Part shown: positions 12,326-25,353 of the stretch, one piece after another
How positions within the stretch are numbered: position 1 is the first letter of the stretch
Layout: each line of letters opens with the position of its first letter
NCBI GenBank assembly: GCA_029817715.1
Contig: JARUPY010000501.1
Span: forward strand, 248,001-312,000
Direction: 5' to 3'
DNA: 64,000 bases
Source of the DNA: Melastoma dodecandrum
Taxonomy: Eukaryota; Streptophyta; Magnoliopsida; Myrtales; Melastomataceae
Made by a program: the position numbers and the translations under genes
The notes under the pieces: generated by a model
The model's database searches: none
What the model was told of the DNA's origin: nothing
The model's input: the letters and a program-made list of their open reading frames with translations, nothing else

Positions 12326-13246
12326 ATAGTGATACTATCGTATAATAAAAAAAATTGACAGAATAAAAATTTAGGGCATAGTTTATGATATTATCATATA
12401 TTTTGACTAAAATTTATAAATATTTGACATTTTTTTTCCCCTCCATTTTAGAAAAACAACTGTAGCATCGCATTAAGTTTCATTTTAAACTTTCGTTTAG
12501 ACCTCAAAAAAATGCGTACTAGTAATAAAAAAAACTTTAATAAACTAATAGAAAAATTGCATTTAAGGTTCGTGTCGACACGTCAGCATCGGCGGATGTA
12601 TTTAATGTCGGGGACACATTTTTACAGCTTTGGATAGGCTTATATAACTCCCTCTCCTCCTTTTTTTCCCAATCAAAATTAAGGGTCCGTCCAAAGAAGA
12701 TAATGATGACCCACCTACCCAACCCTCACCCTTATATCAACCATCCATTTTAAGTTTTTACTTACAAAAAAGACAGATTCAATACAAAGACAAAAATCCG
12801 ACGTGGCATGTCCAGTTCGAACTCACCCAAACCCTGTCGGACACGTCATCACCTCCCACCCCCCACAAAATCTCACCCTTCCTTATGAACTCTTCCTTTA
12901 TTACAAGTAGTTCCACCCCGGGGAGGGGAAGAAACAGGATTTTTTTACCAATCCACTCTGGTAGTAATAATAATAATAATCACTCTCCCGTATCACATGG
13001 AAACTCCCTTATCTTCGTCATGTTTGATCGAAGAAAGAAAAAAAGAAATCAATACATTTTGAATATTGGGATTGGATCGAACCTTTTTTTTTTTTTCGCG
13101 GAAGCAGAGAGATGAAGGATTATGATTGGACACAGGGAAAACATGGGTTGGGATTACATTCATTGCAAGAAGAAAAGGCCGCCTTCTTAATCCATCTCTC
13201 TCTCTGTCTATACCACCTTCCTCTTAATCTTCATGTCCACCCATCC
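12326..13246. other. intergenic and promoter region of the invertase gene
   Basis: AT-rich with T- and A-runs, an AAT trinucleotide run near 12962-12980, and a pyrimidine-rich stretch before the TATA-like site. No gene seen. Confidence 0.4.
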
Positions 13247-13254
13247 TATAAAAG
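13247..13254 (+). promoter_or_regulatory. TATA-box-like site of the invertase gene
   Basis: TATAAAAG in a CT-rich context, about 820 bases before the ATG. The intervening leader is long and probably contains a 5' UTR intron, because it includes gt/ag candidates and a G-run. Confidence 0.45.
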
Positions 13255-13658
13255 ATCCCTCTTTTCCTCACTCCATCCTTTTTCCCTTCTTCTTCTTCTT
13301 CTTTTCCACATCCCACCTTCCTCCGGTGCCCGCCCTGTCAGTGAAGGTACCCCCCACCTTTTCTTTTTCTTGTTTTCCCATCCGGGTTCTTATTCATGTC
13401 CGGTTCTTTTGTGCGGGTGATTCTGTCGATGAATGTTGGGGGCGGTTTGATCGAGCGAAACGACCGCGTTTCGCATTCTGGGCGTTGTTAGATCTGGATT
13501 TTTGGCTTCCGGGTCGTTTGAGTATCTCCTATCCGTGTCCAAAAGTTTGGGGCTTTTCGATGCCCTTTTTTTTGGATTTGGTGGGTGCCCTGTTCCTGCA
13601 TTCCCCATGGCAGATCTTGTTTTTCTCGCTGTGGGGTGTGTGTGGGGGGCTTTTCCCG

Positions 13659-13680
13659 GGGGGGGGGGGGGGGGGGGGGG
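13659..13680 (+). repeat. poly-G run (about 20 bases)
   Basis: An uninterrupted G homopolymer lies in the invertase leader. Its true length is uncertain in most sequencing methods, and it could form a G-quadruplex. Confidence 0.8.
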
Positions 13681-14068
13681 AAGTCCGAGGGCTGCACGTG
13701 ATTGGTGGTTGTTGTGTTCTTTACTCAAGTTTTATATTGGAGTTGGGGTAGTCCTGGGTCAACTGTGGATGCAGGGCTGTTATATCCTTCTTTTGGGATG
13801 GAAATGTTTTCCGGATCAAATGAAGGTGAGCGCTCGCAGTGAAGTTCGTTGTGATATCTGTTTGAGCGCGCTATACAGGTGTCTGGATTGCCGATGTTTG
13901 TTGTATTAAATGCCGTTTTGAAGAAGCTCTTCTTGATCAGATTAGATATCTTTGTGGATTCATTCTTCTTTTTATTGCCTGGTGGAATGCAGAAGAGAGT
14001 GTTTGGTTTTGTTGTGAGCTGTGATGTATTAACTGAAGGGGTCGTAGCAAGGAGGTAGGGACGTGCAG

Positions 14069-16846
14069 ATGGACATGGGGCTTAGAAACGTGAGCTCTCA
14101 CTGCTCGATATCTGAAATGGATGACTACGATCTCTCCCGCCTTCTCGATCGTCCTAGGCTGAACATCGAGCGCCAAAGATCATTCGATGAGCGGTCCCTT
14201 AGCGAGCTGTCGATCGGGCTCACAAAAGCTCATTTGGATTATCTTGACTGCACCTACTCGCCTGGAAGAAGGTCAGGGTTCGACACCCCCGCATCATCGA
14301 CTCGCAACTCCTTTGAACCCCATCCAATGGTTGCTGATGCCTGGGATGCCCTGAGAAGATCTCTGGTCTATTTCAAGGGTCAACCGGTTGGCACCATTGC
14401 TGCAGTTGATCATGCATCCGAAGAGGTTTTAAACTATGATCAGGTAAATTCCACCTGCTTTGGTGGCTGTATTATATCATTTGAGGTCTCTAAAATTTTA
14501 ATTCAATAACGATCTCAGCCTAGTTCGAATAATTCGTGAATTCATCTTGATCTCTACAGGATTCTGTAACACGTTCTAATGCTAATTGTCTTCTCGGTTT
14601 AGGTTTTTGTACGGGATTTTGTTCCCAGCGCCCTGGCCTTTCTGATGAATGGGGAACCTGAAATTGTAAAGAACTTTCTCCGGAAGACACTGCATCTTCA
14701 AGGGTGGGAGAAGAGAATCGATAGATTCAAGCTTGGCGAAGGGGTCATGCCTGCTAGCTTCAAAGTCCTCCATGATCCTGTCAGAAAATCAGATAATCTT
14801 GTCGCAGATTTTGGAGAGAGCGCAATCGGAAGGGTTGCTCCAGTTGACTCTGGTTTCTGGTGGATTATCTTGCTGCGTGCATACACGAAATCCACGGGCG
14901 ATCTTTCTTTGGCAGAGACTACAGAATGTCAAAAGGGCATGAGGTTGATCTTGACCCTTTGCCTATCAGAAGGTTTTGACACCTTCCCTACCTTGCTTTG
15001 TGCTGACGGATGCTCGATGGTTGATCGAAGAATGGTATGTTGTACCTGAACATATCACTTGTCTTCCTTCTTCTTTAATATTTGCTTCTCTAATAAGGTA
15101 GATCTGTCAGCTTCTTCCCTACTTTATGATCTCCCTGGATAAATTCTGCTCGACAATTGGGGTTGTCTACTTGTGCGATTGGGTTCAGGGAAATTGATTG
15201 GCTAACTAGTAACTGAAATAATCAGGTAGATAGTCTTCCAGTGACAGTACTGATCCATGTGGTAGATTTACTTATGATCAGATTCTTGGGTATTCATATT
15301 CTTTGTTTTGACTCTGGGCATGCATGCTTATGGAAGTGAACCGTTGCCATCAATAAATGGATACTTCATCTTTTGAAGCACATTTGAGTTCAGCCATGGA
15401 ACATTTCGGATCTATTAACAGTGTAAAAAATCCTGCTCTGCCAGCAACTTGCTACCATTTAATGTTGTTTCAATTAGAACACACGGATTCTTATCTGTAC
15501 TGGTTGATGTTCCATTCCGGCTGCAGTTACCCTTTCCAAAGGGCATCGTGGATTGTCATCAATTCCTTCTCATCTTTAGCTTGAGATTTGCTTAGATTGT
15601 CTTGTCTGCTTATCTCTTTACATGGTGCAAATACTGTGCCAACTTCTGCAATGAATGTTGTCTGGCTGGTTTTTATTTTGTTTTGGTTTTAAAATAGGAC
15701 GACTGAAAGCGCTACCCCTGTGCATTTCATTCAGCTCTTTGGACTTAAGCGCGAGTCATTTTCATTCACTAATTCGGGAAACTATCAAACTAACATTCTT
15801 ACCGAGTCGAGTGACTGATAGTTTCAGTTGTCCTTTCCCTTTATTCACACGCTGCTTTGTTGTGCAGGGCATTTATGGCTACCCCATTGAAATTCAAGCC
15901 CTCTTCTTCATGGCGTTGAGGTGTGCTTTGTCGATGCTTAAACACGATGCGGAAGGAAAAGAATGCATCGAGAGGATCGTGAAACGTTTACATGCCTTAA
16001 GCTATCATATGCGGAGCTATTTCTGGCTCGACTTTCAACAACTAAACGACATATACCGCTACAAAACCGAGGAATATTCCCACACAGCCGTAAATAAGTT
16101 CAACGTTATTCCCGACTCAATCCCAGAATGGGTATTCGATTTCATGCCAACACGTGGTGGGTACTTCATCGGAAATGTCAGTCCGGCGAGGATGGACTTC
16201 AGGTGGTTTGCCCTGGGTAACTGTGTGGCGATATTATCTTCGCTTGCTACCCCAGAGCAGTCTGCTGCCATTATGGATCTTATAGAAGCTCGCTGGGAGG
16301 AACTGGTCGGGGAAATGCCCTTGAAGATATCTTATCCTGCTTTGGAAGGACACGAGTGGCGTATAGTCACCGGTTGTGATCCTAAGAATACCAGATGGAG
16401 CTACCACAATGGAGGCTCTTGGCCAGGTTTGATTTCCTCTGCAAGTCCCATACTTGGATATCCGTGCACTTATGTTCGAGATCATTATTCGAAGTTATAG
16501 GTCATTATCCTTGTGGGATTATAGTTGGCTGATTATGATTGTGACTGCAGTCCTTCTGTGGCTGGTAACTGCTGCCTGCATCAAAACCGGGCGCCCACAA
16601 ATCGCGAGAAGGGCGATCGATCTGGTGGAAGCACGTCTGCTAAAGGACAGCTGGCCGGAGTACTACGACGGGAAACTCGGCAGGTACATCGGGAAGCAGG
16701 CTAGGAAGTACCAGACATGGTCCATAGCTGGGTACCTCGTGGCAAAGATGATGCTAGAGGACCCTTCGCACCTGGGAATGATCTCCTTGGAAGAAGACAA
16801 GCAGATGAAGCCAGTACTCAAAAGATCTTCCTCTTGGAACTGCTGA
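14069..16846 (+). CDS. cytosolic neutral/alkaline invertase (GH100, CINV type)
   Basis: Four exons: 14069-14443, 14603-15034, 15868-16426 and 16551-16846, giving 1,662 nt and 553 residues with phases in agreement. The enzyme splits sucrose into glucose and fructose in the cytosol. The N-terminus ([20 protein letters not shown], then [15 protein letters not shown]) is the short form typical of cytosolic CINV1/CINV2 proteins and has no transit peptide. GH100 landmarks include [67 protein letters not shown] and [18 protein letters not shown]. The RSSSWNC end also fits the family. The ATG at 14069 follows an in-frame GTG at 14063 that is unlikely to be used. The serine in SFDERS is in a context like known 14-3-3-linked phosphosites of this family (inference). 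No damage seen. Confidence 0.94.
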
Positions 16847-18624
16847 GGGTGGTAAACACAACAACAGGAGTTGGGGAGGATGACGAAGGAGTGAACGCCA
16901 GCCACTTGTGTTTGGGCCATTCTTTCGCGATTTTTTCTTGTTCCTCCCCCCTTTTTCTTCTTGTAGGCCGGATATGAGCTTACATATTGAGTTCTTTTTT
17001 TTTGTTTCTTCTTCCTTGTCTTATGTAACATATTCCCCAACCAAAGAACTACATTATCTCTTTTGCAGAATAAACGAGGAATGGGTTGGAACATTTTTGT
17101 ACTGTTTCTTTGCTAAAAAGCTGTGGAAGTTTCTGCATCATCAGCATCAGCAGCAGCAGCAAATCCTTTGGAGGCCCTTATTAATAAGCCCAAAAACCAT
17201 AAGAATATAGACAAATCATAGGTAAGTGGGGAGGGGGGGGGGGAGATGGTTTTAGGACAGGATCGTGTATTGTCGTCATCGTCACCCACCTGTTGTAAAA
17301 AGCATTTTAGAACTGGGACAACCACGTGGAACACGTCTCAATAATGACAGACAGAGGGAAAGAGAGAGTGAGGAAGGAGGGATTGGCCCAAAAAGATATG
17401 ATACCCCCCCCCCCCACCTCCCCTGAGTGCTTTTTGGTTATCATGAAAGCGAAAAAGAAAAAAGATAATAATAATATTATTATTATTAATTTTTCTAATA
17501 ACTAATCCAAAAATCATGATTGAAGGAAGAATTCAAGAGGAGGATCGGATTTTCTCCTCTCCTAGATTAAAGGAGATTGAAAAGAGAGGGAGGTGGTGGT
17601 CCAAAACAGGACAACAACACCCCCCCCCCCCCAAGTGAAAAAAAACAACCCCTTTGAGAGAGAGATTTTCTATCTCCTTGGGATGACCAAAATTCCTGTA
17701 CACAAATCATGTACGGACAAAACAAAACCAGGGGGGGGGGGTGTTTATTTCTTAGGCATTGGAAATCGATGTTAGAGGAACAAAACACCCAGAACCCAAA
17801 AACCAAAAACCTGTGTGAGTGTAATAATAATGACAATGCAGTAGGTGGGAGTAGTAGGAGGAGGAGGGACTTAGGCCAATAATTGAGACATTAAAGAAAA
17901 TAAAAATATAGTCATCCGCTTAGAAGATAGGTTTGGTTCACGAAAATTATGATTCCATATGCCCATTCCTAATGAATGGAATTGGCATAACTATTAGCAT
18001 GAACGTGCATTGATTTGTTTCGTTTAAAGAATAGTTAAAAAATAATAATGCAATCCAAATGACAAAGAAATACCCTCAAGCTTCAAATGGATGGTTTAAT
18101 TCGTAAAATCATTAATATTTTGACTACATATAAAAATATATGTAAATTTATAAAATGTGTTAATGCTAATTAAAATAAAATAAAATGTACTCGTTATAAA
18201 TAGGCATGCATTGGTTCCTTCATTTTGAATCCCAATTACATCCAACCAAACATGATGTAAGAAGATGGTGGTGAATTGGGGGATGCCAACTGGGTTGTGT
18301 TTTTGTGGGGTTAGGTTTTGTCACAGGGTGCTTTTTCTTTGTTTTGGACTTGTTTCAAGATGTGTCTCTGGAAAGTGAGCAAATAAAATGTCCCTCCTTG
18401 ACTTGACTGCCTCTATCCTTCTTTCCTATTCTTCTATAATCATAAAACAATAAATGAATGATAATTTTTTTGTTGTTGTCAAAAAGTAGTCTATCCGTTG
18501 GCCTAAAGCAAACCTCAACATAGGGGTACTTCCAACTTGTTTTTCTTTTCAGGGGAATCATGTTTTAGTGAAAATTTTCGAATGATTGGATTCCCCATCT
18601 CAAACATGTATAATCGAGGGGTGG
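16847..18624. other. intergenic: invertase 3' flank, low complexity
   Basis: No gene seen. It holds the invertase 3' UTR, a CAG/CAT repeat near 17140-17162, G-runs and C-runs (17226-17240, 17406-17416, 17619-17632, 17731-17741) and an AT-rich stretch from 17880 to 18240. Confidence 0.5.
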
Positions 18625-18924
18625 GGCTAAACTTACAAGTAAGTTAACTGGGTTTTACTAGAATTTTCCATTTTTTAATAAAATTTTACTAAATAGTATT
18701 TTTCGTTACTATACTAATAACTTTTACTAATAATATTAGTAATTTACTAAACGGTGTCGGACTTAGTAAAAGCTTACTACAAAGTCAACGAGATTAGTAA
18801 AACGTGAGAGTGATGCACAGTAATGGGCTTAATAAATTTTATTATACGATTTACTAAAACTTTTAATAAAAAATCGAAAAATTTAATAGAACCCAAGTTA
18901 ACTTACTTGTAAGTAAGTTTAGCC
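18625..18924. mobile_element. MITE-like element with terminal inverted repeats
   Basis: The left end GGCTAAACTTACAAGTAAGT and the right end (reverse complement GGCTAAACTTACTTACAAGT) pair as inverted repeats. The pairing continues inward with small gaps for some 60 bases. The interior is AT-rich, full of ACTAAA/TTTAGT, and has no coding frame. About 300 bases in all. No clear target-site duplication was found, so the superfamily is open. Confidence 0.6.
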
Positions 18925-21900
18925 TTGCTCACCTCACAAGTGTGTGTTTTTCTCCCTCCTGCCTTGTGTTTTTATAATATCATTGTTTTGGACAGGTCAT
19001 GCATACATGATGCTCTCTCATGCTATCCAACTAAGAAGAGAAAAGCAAAAGGAGGAAAAGTGAGTAGCAAGAAATTTTTTTTTTTTTTTGGGGGGGTGGC
19101 TTTTGTTTTGATGGAATGGAGCCCCACTCCACTTGGGAGGGAAAACTTTTCGCCAAATCCCCCCCTTTTGGTCACATACATGAATGAATGAATGCGAGCA
19201 AAAATGAAGTAAAGAAGAAAGAAAGAAAGACTCGAGTATGGAGATGGGAACATTACATTCGACTTGATGTGTACCGAGGAACAAAGGAGCGAGATGGTAG
19301 TAGTAGTGGTGGTGGTGGCTTTGGGAAGAAGGATGAATGTAGTAGCATCATGTGTGATTGGAAGTGAAGAAGATGTGGTTGGAAGTGAGAGGGGGAAGAG
19401 GGGGGGGGGGGGGGGGGGGGGGGGGGACAGAGGATGGTGGGGGCAAGTGTTGAAGGGGAGAGATGAGCTGTCTCCCTCCCTCTCCTTTTCTATCCTCTCC
19501 CCAGAGTGAGAGATGCTTTCTTTTCTTTTCTTTTGTGTGTGAGAGTGTGAGCTGTCTGAATTCAAGCTTTGATTGCACAACCCCATAATTGCCATGTTGC
19601 AAAATTGCCTCTCCTCTCAACTCTCCTATTTATATTCATCTCCCCCCCACCCAACCCCAACCCAATATCGTTCCCCCTTCCTTCTTTCTATCCCTTTTAG
19701 CTTCTTCTTACATCAGTAATTTAAGTACGCATTTAGACAACCCACTAAACTCGACATCCCCAAACCTAAAAAGAAAAACTTGGGTCACTCTAACCATCCA
19801 TAAAAAGGAAGACCCACTTCTCTTTTTTAATTCGAGAGTGGGGGGAGGGGGGTTTGACTCATGAGTGTCTGTGATTGATTGTACCGGAATTGAGTGTGTG
19901 TGTGTGTGTGTGGGGTCCCTCAATCAATAATTGAAAAGTGGGAAAGAAAGAGAGTGAGAGTGTAGGAGACGCAAATATTTCGACAACCACCGATACATAA
20001 CTAGGGGCTCCAACAATTTCAATCAAAACAATTACATCATTAAACTTTTTTGTAAGAATTTTTCGAAGTATACAATTCTGAACTTATTTGTCATGTCATT
20101 TTAACGTATAAATTATACGATATTTTTGTTTGGTGGGCGGTGGGAAATGTGGAAGAAGAAGATGACGGGGGTTTGAAAATTTTCATTCATACCAAAGCAA
20201 AAACAGCAGCATTTAATGTCTCCCTCTTCCCTACCTCCCTCCCTTTGTTACCCAATTCACCTCACTTATTTATTCTTTTGTCTCCACACGGATGTGGATT
20301 TACCACCAATCAACACCCCCTCCCCCCTCTTCTTCCTCTTCTTTTTTACTGTTTCATTGTCTTCTCATCTTGTTTCTTTGCTATTCGGGGGATAGACAAC
20401 AAAGTAAGGGCACACACACAAACAAAACACAGACCACAGAGCTTGATATTATGTTAATATAATAATATAAAAAAACAAAAGGGCACTCACCATTCATCGT
20501 CATCATCATCACCACCATGGTATTCATTATCAATCAATCTCCCCCCATATCTTTCTTAATCAACAAATAATAACACTGACCACATTTTCTACGGGGGGTG
20601 GAGAAAGAAGACTTGTCTTGGATAGACAATGTGAGAAAGAGACTCATATCAAATTCTCTTTTCACACCCCCCTTGCTACCCAAAAGAGAAAGTCTTCTAA
20701 TCAAGAAGGCAAACAACACGGCACAAAATGTCCGTCTTAATCTTGGACTTGCTCTTGTCTTTAGAGAAAGGAGAAAGGAGAAGGAAGAAGAGTTGCCCCC
20801 TTTTTAATTTATATCGAAACGTCCAAATGTTTCCACGTAGCGTTTGGATGATAATCTAATCTGCCTCCGCTAATTCAGGCCAATTCCACCCATAAATCGC
20901 TGATTTCTTTATGGTTTTATAGCTTCATAGTGAAACCAAACACACCACAATACAAAAAAAGGATAGGTAGGGAGAACAAAATACAATGTCTAGGTAACGT
21001 TAATGGTGTGATATACGAATAATAACTCCTCACGAATCACATTTTAATAGATAGTTCGTTATGTTACGTCAACGTGTATAATATCTTCTTCAGAGTCCAA
21101 TACTCAATGTGATTTAAGCTCTTCTTCTTCTTGTTTTTCTTGCCAGAGATATATGGTTGTGTTTGTGTGGCCATGGTTTCATGCCCTGAGGACGCATACA
21201 GAATGGAGATGAGAACATTCTCTTTCTCCCCACCCCCAACCCCAGTTCTTTTTTTTTTTTTGGTATCTTGAACTATTATTCTCATTTTTATAATTAACTT
21301 GGTAGTAAAAGTAAGCAAAGAAAAACTCAGAGAGACAATCGGGAGGGCAAGTGGGTCCCACCCAAAACCCAGAAAACTCTTACCCAATTTGGTGGGACAC
21401 CCCACCCCCCTCTCGCTTTCCTTTATTTCTTTTCTATCTTCTTCACTCACTCAACTCTTTTTAACTCCATCCAGCTGAAACTCTGAAGGATTTATTCTCC
21501 TCCCACCCAACCCAACCCAACCCAACCTCACAATCAAAAAAATCATGTTTATATTCAAAATTTTATCTAAAAATCATGTGGACAACTCTACTGGGGTTGG
21601 GGTTGCGGTTGGAGGGTCTTCAGACAGCAGCCAATATACAACAAAGAAAAGAAGATCCCCCACACAAATCACTCCCATTGGCTCAGTCCGTGTCTTCATC
21701 TCTCTTCATTTCGTTGTCCTTTCTCCATTCTCCTTCTTACAACCTCAGAACTCAAACAGAAAACATAAACCAAGCCAAACCATCTACCTCCTTCAATCTT
21801 CTCTCCTCTTCTTTTTTCTGCTTCGTTTCTCCGAAATTTCGAATCTTGAGGATTGCCCAGTACAATCCCCCCAACTCCCTCTTTCCATGTTTGTCGATGA

Positions 21901-22169
21901 TTAAATTATTACACAACACACACCATGGGAAAGTGAGAGAGACACTGTAAGTAAGAAGGAGACCTCTGCATGCTGCCACTAACATGGCGGGGTCCTTCTT
22001 CCATCCCCCACCTCTCTTCCTCGTCCCCCTCATCTCCTTCTTCTCCTTCTCCTTCTTCCTAACGAAAATTCCCCAATCCCCACATGAATAGAGATTTTTA
22101 AATTATTATTTTTTTTTGAAGAAAAATAGGAAAAAAGAAAAGGATTAGTTTGGAAACGTATTGGAAGTG
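18925..22169. other. intergenic and upstream region of the TCP gene
   Basis: No gene supported. It contains long homopolymers (T-run then G-run near 19075-19096, G-run 19401-19427), a GT dinucleotide run at 19896-19912, CT-rich stretches, CCAACC repeats near 21500-21530, and a pyrimidine-rich leader. The 5' UTR of the TCP gene probably begins within the last several hundred bases. Confidence 0.4.
19401..19427 (+). repeat. poly-G run (about 26 bases)
   Basis: A long G homopolymer followed by GGAGG-type purine sequence. Its length is uncertain in sequencing. Confidence 0.75.
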
Positions 22170-23495
22170 ATGAAGCCCTCCCGAGCAGCTTCAGCCACTA
22201 CCACCACCACCAACAACAAGAGAAATACTCCCGCGTTGGCAGCCGCAGCGGCTGTCTCCGACCACCACCACCATCCGTTGCTCCACCACAGCTCCCTCGG
22301 CCTCGTCTCTTTCCAGGCTCAACCTTCCTCTACTCCTTCGACTGCTTCTACGTCCACCGTCCCTGCCCCCACGACTAAGCCCAAGAGGCCCACCAAGGAT
22401 AGGCACACCAAGGTTGATGGACGTGGAAGGAGGATCCGGATGCCCGCCGTGTGTGCTGCCAGGGTTTTCCAGTTGACGAGGGAACTAGGGCATAAGTCCG
22501 ACGGTGAGACCATCGAGTGGCTCCTTCAGCACGCGGAGCCCGCCATCATCGCTGCTACCGGGACGGGAACCATCCCCGCCAACTTCTCCACCCTTAACGT
22601 CTCTATCCGGAGCGGTGGCTCCACGATTACTGCCCCGCCGTCCAAGTCGGCGTCCCTCGCGTTCCACGGTGGGGGGCTCAGCCTGTATGGTGGTGATGCT
22701 ACAGCTGATCCTGCTAGGAGGATTCTCGCTGGTGCTGCTGCGGCTACGAGCGTTCTCGGGTTCCATCCCCACCAACAGCTCTATCCTCAGGTCCTCGGGT
22801 CTGACCCTGGCGGAGGCGGGACTAGCGGGGATCAGGCCCATACAGAGAATTACATGACTAAGACCTTCAGAGAGGATCTGTTCAAGGACTCGTCGGACTC
22901 GCTGACAGCGGCAAAAGCGGCAAGGACGACAGGAGGGTCTTCGATCCAAGAGCAAGAACAGGCAACTTCTGTCGGTAAGGTGGCAAACGCGGTTCCAGCA
23001 GCGGCCATGTGGGCAGTGGCACCTGCGACGACCAACGGTGGCAACACTTTCTGGATGCTTCCCGTGGGGGGCGCAGGAGGGGCGTCAGCCACAGCCGGAG
23101 GCATGGGAATACACGAGCAGCCCCAGATGTGGACGTTCCCTACCGCAGCAGCCGGAGCAGGCGGCGGAGCATCGATGCAGAGACTGAATTTCGCCGCAGC
23201 GGGACATGGGAGGTTGACCCCGGTACAGTTATCCACGGGGTCGATGATAGTACAGCAACCGATGGGGCTTGGGATAAGCGAAACCAGCATGGGGCTCATG
23301 GGCCAACTCAGCGGATACGGCGCAGCCGGTAGGATCAATCTCGGGATGAACTTGGAACAACAACAACAACAACAACATCATCACCACCACCAACAACACC
23401 ACCACCAGCAACAACAACAACACAAAGAAAGACAATCCCAGGAAGAAGACGACCACGACAACGATTCCGAACATCAACAACCGACAGAAACATAG
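22170..23495 (+). CDS. class I TCP transcription factor (TCP14/15-like)
   Basis: A single-exon gene of 441 residues. The ATG at 22170 is used because the in-frame codon upstream is TTG. The TCP basic helix-loop-helix domain lies at about residues 74-130: [18 protein letters not shown], then [20 protein letters not shown], then [18 protein letters not shown]. The basic region has the class I spacing. The [16 protein letters not shown] extension is like TCP14/TCP15 and relatives. Class I TCP proteins bind GGNCCCAC-type and TGGGCY sites and promote growth and cell division genes. The flanks are low complexity: an Ala/His/Ser-rich N-terminus and a Gln/His-rich tail coded by CAA/CAC/CAT repeats (about 23359-23440). 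The coding region is far more GC-rich than its surroundings. No damage seen. Confidence 0.92.
   Translation: MKPSRAASATTTTTNNKRNTPALAAAAAVSDHHHHPLLHHSSLGLVSFQAQPSSTPSTASTSTVPAPTTKPKRPTKDRHTKVDGRGRRIRMPAVCAARVFQLTRELGHKSDGETIEWLLQHAEPAIIAATGTGTIPANFSTLNVSIRSGGSTITAPPSKSASLAFHGGGLSLYGGDATADPARRILAGAAAATSVLGFHPHQQLYPQVLGSDPGGGGTSGDQAHTENYMTKTFREDLFKDSSDSLTAAKAARTTGGSSIQEQEQATSVGKVANAVPAAAMWAVAPATTNGGNTFWMLPVGGAGGASATAGGMGIHEQPQMWTFPTAAAGAGGGASMQRLNFAAAGHGRLTPVQLSTGSMIVQQPMGLGISETSMGLMGQLSGYGAAGRINLGMNLEQQQQQQHHHHHQQHHHQQQQQHKERQSQEEDDHDNDSEHQQPTET
23359..23432 (+). repeat. CAA/CAC trinucleotide repeat coding Gln/His tract
   Basis: Interrupted CAA, CAT and CAC triplets code a Gln- and His-rich tail in the TCP protein. 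Such tracts vary in length between alleles. Confidence 0.8.
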
Positions 23496-25353
23496 TACGA
23501 CCATCCGCTTCCCTCCGATGTTGTAGTAAATCCCCTCCAGCTCTCAGGTATATAAGTCTTAAAAAAAAAAACGAACAATTCCATGCCATTTCGAAATTCG
23601 TTTGTGTGCCTCCCCCCAACAGCCAACCTCAAATTGTGTGATGGAATTCCCCAAGGGTTTGCAATTTTTATTTTCCTTTTTTTTTGGTTTTTAGAAGGAA
23701 ATTGACGTTAGAAATGCTTAATTTGCTTCCAAGAAGATCTGGATTTGATTGATTGATTGAGTTTTGTAGAACCAGAAAACAAAAAAGAAAGAACTTTCTT
23801 CTTCGAGTGTGTGTCTAAATATATCTTTGGTGTGAGTATTTCTCATGTACATTGTCGATTGTCATCTTCCCTTTTAATTATATCTCTAATCCCTACTAAA
23901 CCCCATGTTTTCTTATCAGAGTTTATCATCATATGATGCTGACTAATTGTAATTAAGGTGGATCTAAATGGTAATTAATAGATGGGAATTAAGGGAGAGG
24001 AGGGTTTTGAGGATAGATTTGATAATGCATTTATGGCTAGGGTTTTTATTTTTATTTTTTTGCCTTATGGCATGAGTTAAGTCCCAACGGGGTTTCGTTT
24101 GGGTCGCTGTCTCTGTAAGGTTTCGATCTTTTCTTTTCTTTTGTTTCCATCCTGGATAACATGTAAGAAATGATAACAGATGCTGATAGGATATTTGTCT
24201 GCGTTTGAGGAATAGAGAATAGGGAGAGGTTGGTTTTCTTACACACACTGGCCAGCTATGCTTCACATGGGTGTTGGTTTACATGAATCAATTGATGAAT
24301 GAATGAATGCTTTCTCACCCACTAAACTGGCGATTCTTCTTTTCTTGGGAAGTTTTGTTTAATGGGTTTGTAGTTATGAGCTGGGTTTGTCAATGGGTGT
24401 GATTATCATGCATTTGCTTTGCCCTTTTCCTGGAACAACTTTAGGTTTTATTACATAAGGCAGTAAGTACATCCTTGATGCCCGCCACCTACCGCGATGC
24501 CCGTTCGTAGTCCTCTCACCGATATTGACGAGTCACGCCCCCCCCCCCCCCCCCGATTGATGTTTGGACAATAATTGAACGGACTACACCAAAGTCCATC
24601 GCAACTCATGTTGCCTCCTTTCAATTTCTTTCATTGTTTCCTTCAGCCGTTGATATGGGGACACACTGCAGAGATTATTCAAGTCAACCTTCCTTAGGGG
24701 AGGAAGTCGTTAATGGCGTCGGCCATGATTTCAGACAATCAGGTCGACAATGATTGATGACCACGTCCGGCGTAGTTGATGGCAGGCTCACACACGGCAA
24801 TGAGCCGTGGGATTTCATTGTCCGGAAACAGTTTTTGTCCAGAGTCCATCTGGTAGTAAAGTAACGGCAAGATGAAAGATGATACAAACCTATTAAGACG
24901 TAAGAAGTGACATTGAAGGGGGATTTTTCTATCTAAAAGCGAAAGTGAAACATGACGGCGACCCGAGGTGGATCATCCACAATACTTGACCATTAGGAAG
25001 CTGTCCGTTGATACCACCTCGGTGCTCTTATCCGCAGGTTTGTCCTCCATTGAAGCCGACAGACCAAGAACCTTCTGACAAGCATTTCCTTTTGACTATA
25101 GCGTATAAAACTAAGATGGAGAGCCTCTGCTTGGGATGAGATCAGACGGGTAAATGGGAGACTGAATTCACTAAGCTTATTGATACCAACAGGGCTTTCA
25201 AGATGAATGAAATCGTCAAACGCTTCCGGAGCAGATTCACCAGATTAACTGTAATAAAAAGAAAAGGACAGCAACATTGTCCACAGCAGAGAACAAGCTA
25301 AACAACCGACATCATCGTCTCATTATTGCAGACAGGAAGTTCTTTACCAAGAG
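23496..25353. other. intergenic
   Basis: TCP 3' flank, a C-run at about 24538-24554, and short minus-strand open stretches at 24684-24887 and about 24980-25090 that I could not assign to a family. No firm gene. Confidence 0.4.

Noticed and set aside
22191..22955. Long minus-strand open frames under the TCP gene
   Set aside because: Shadows of a GC-rich coding exon; no domain.
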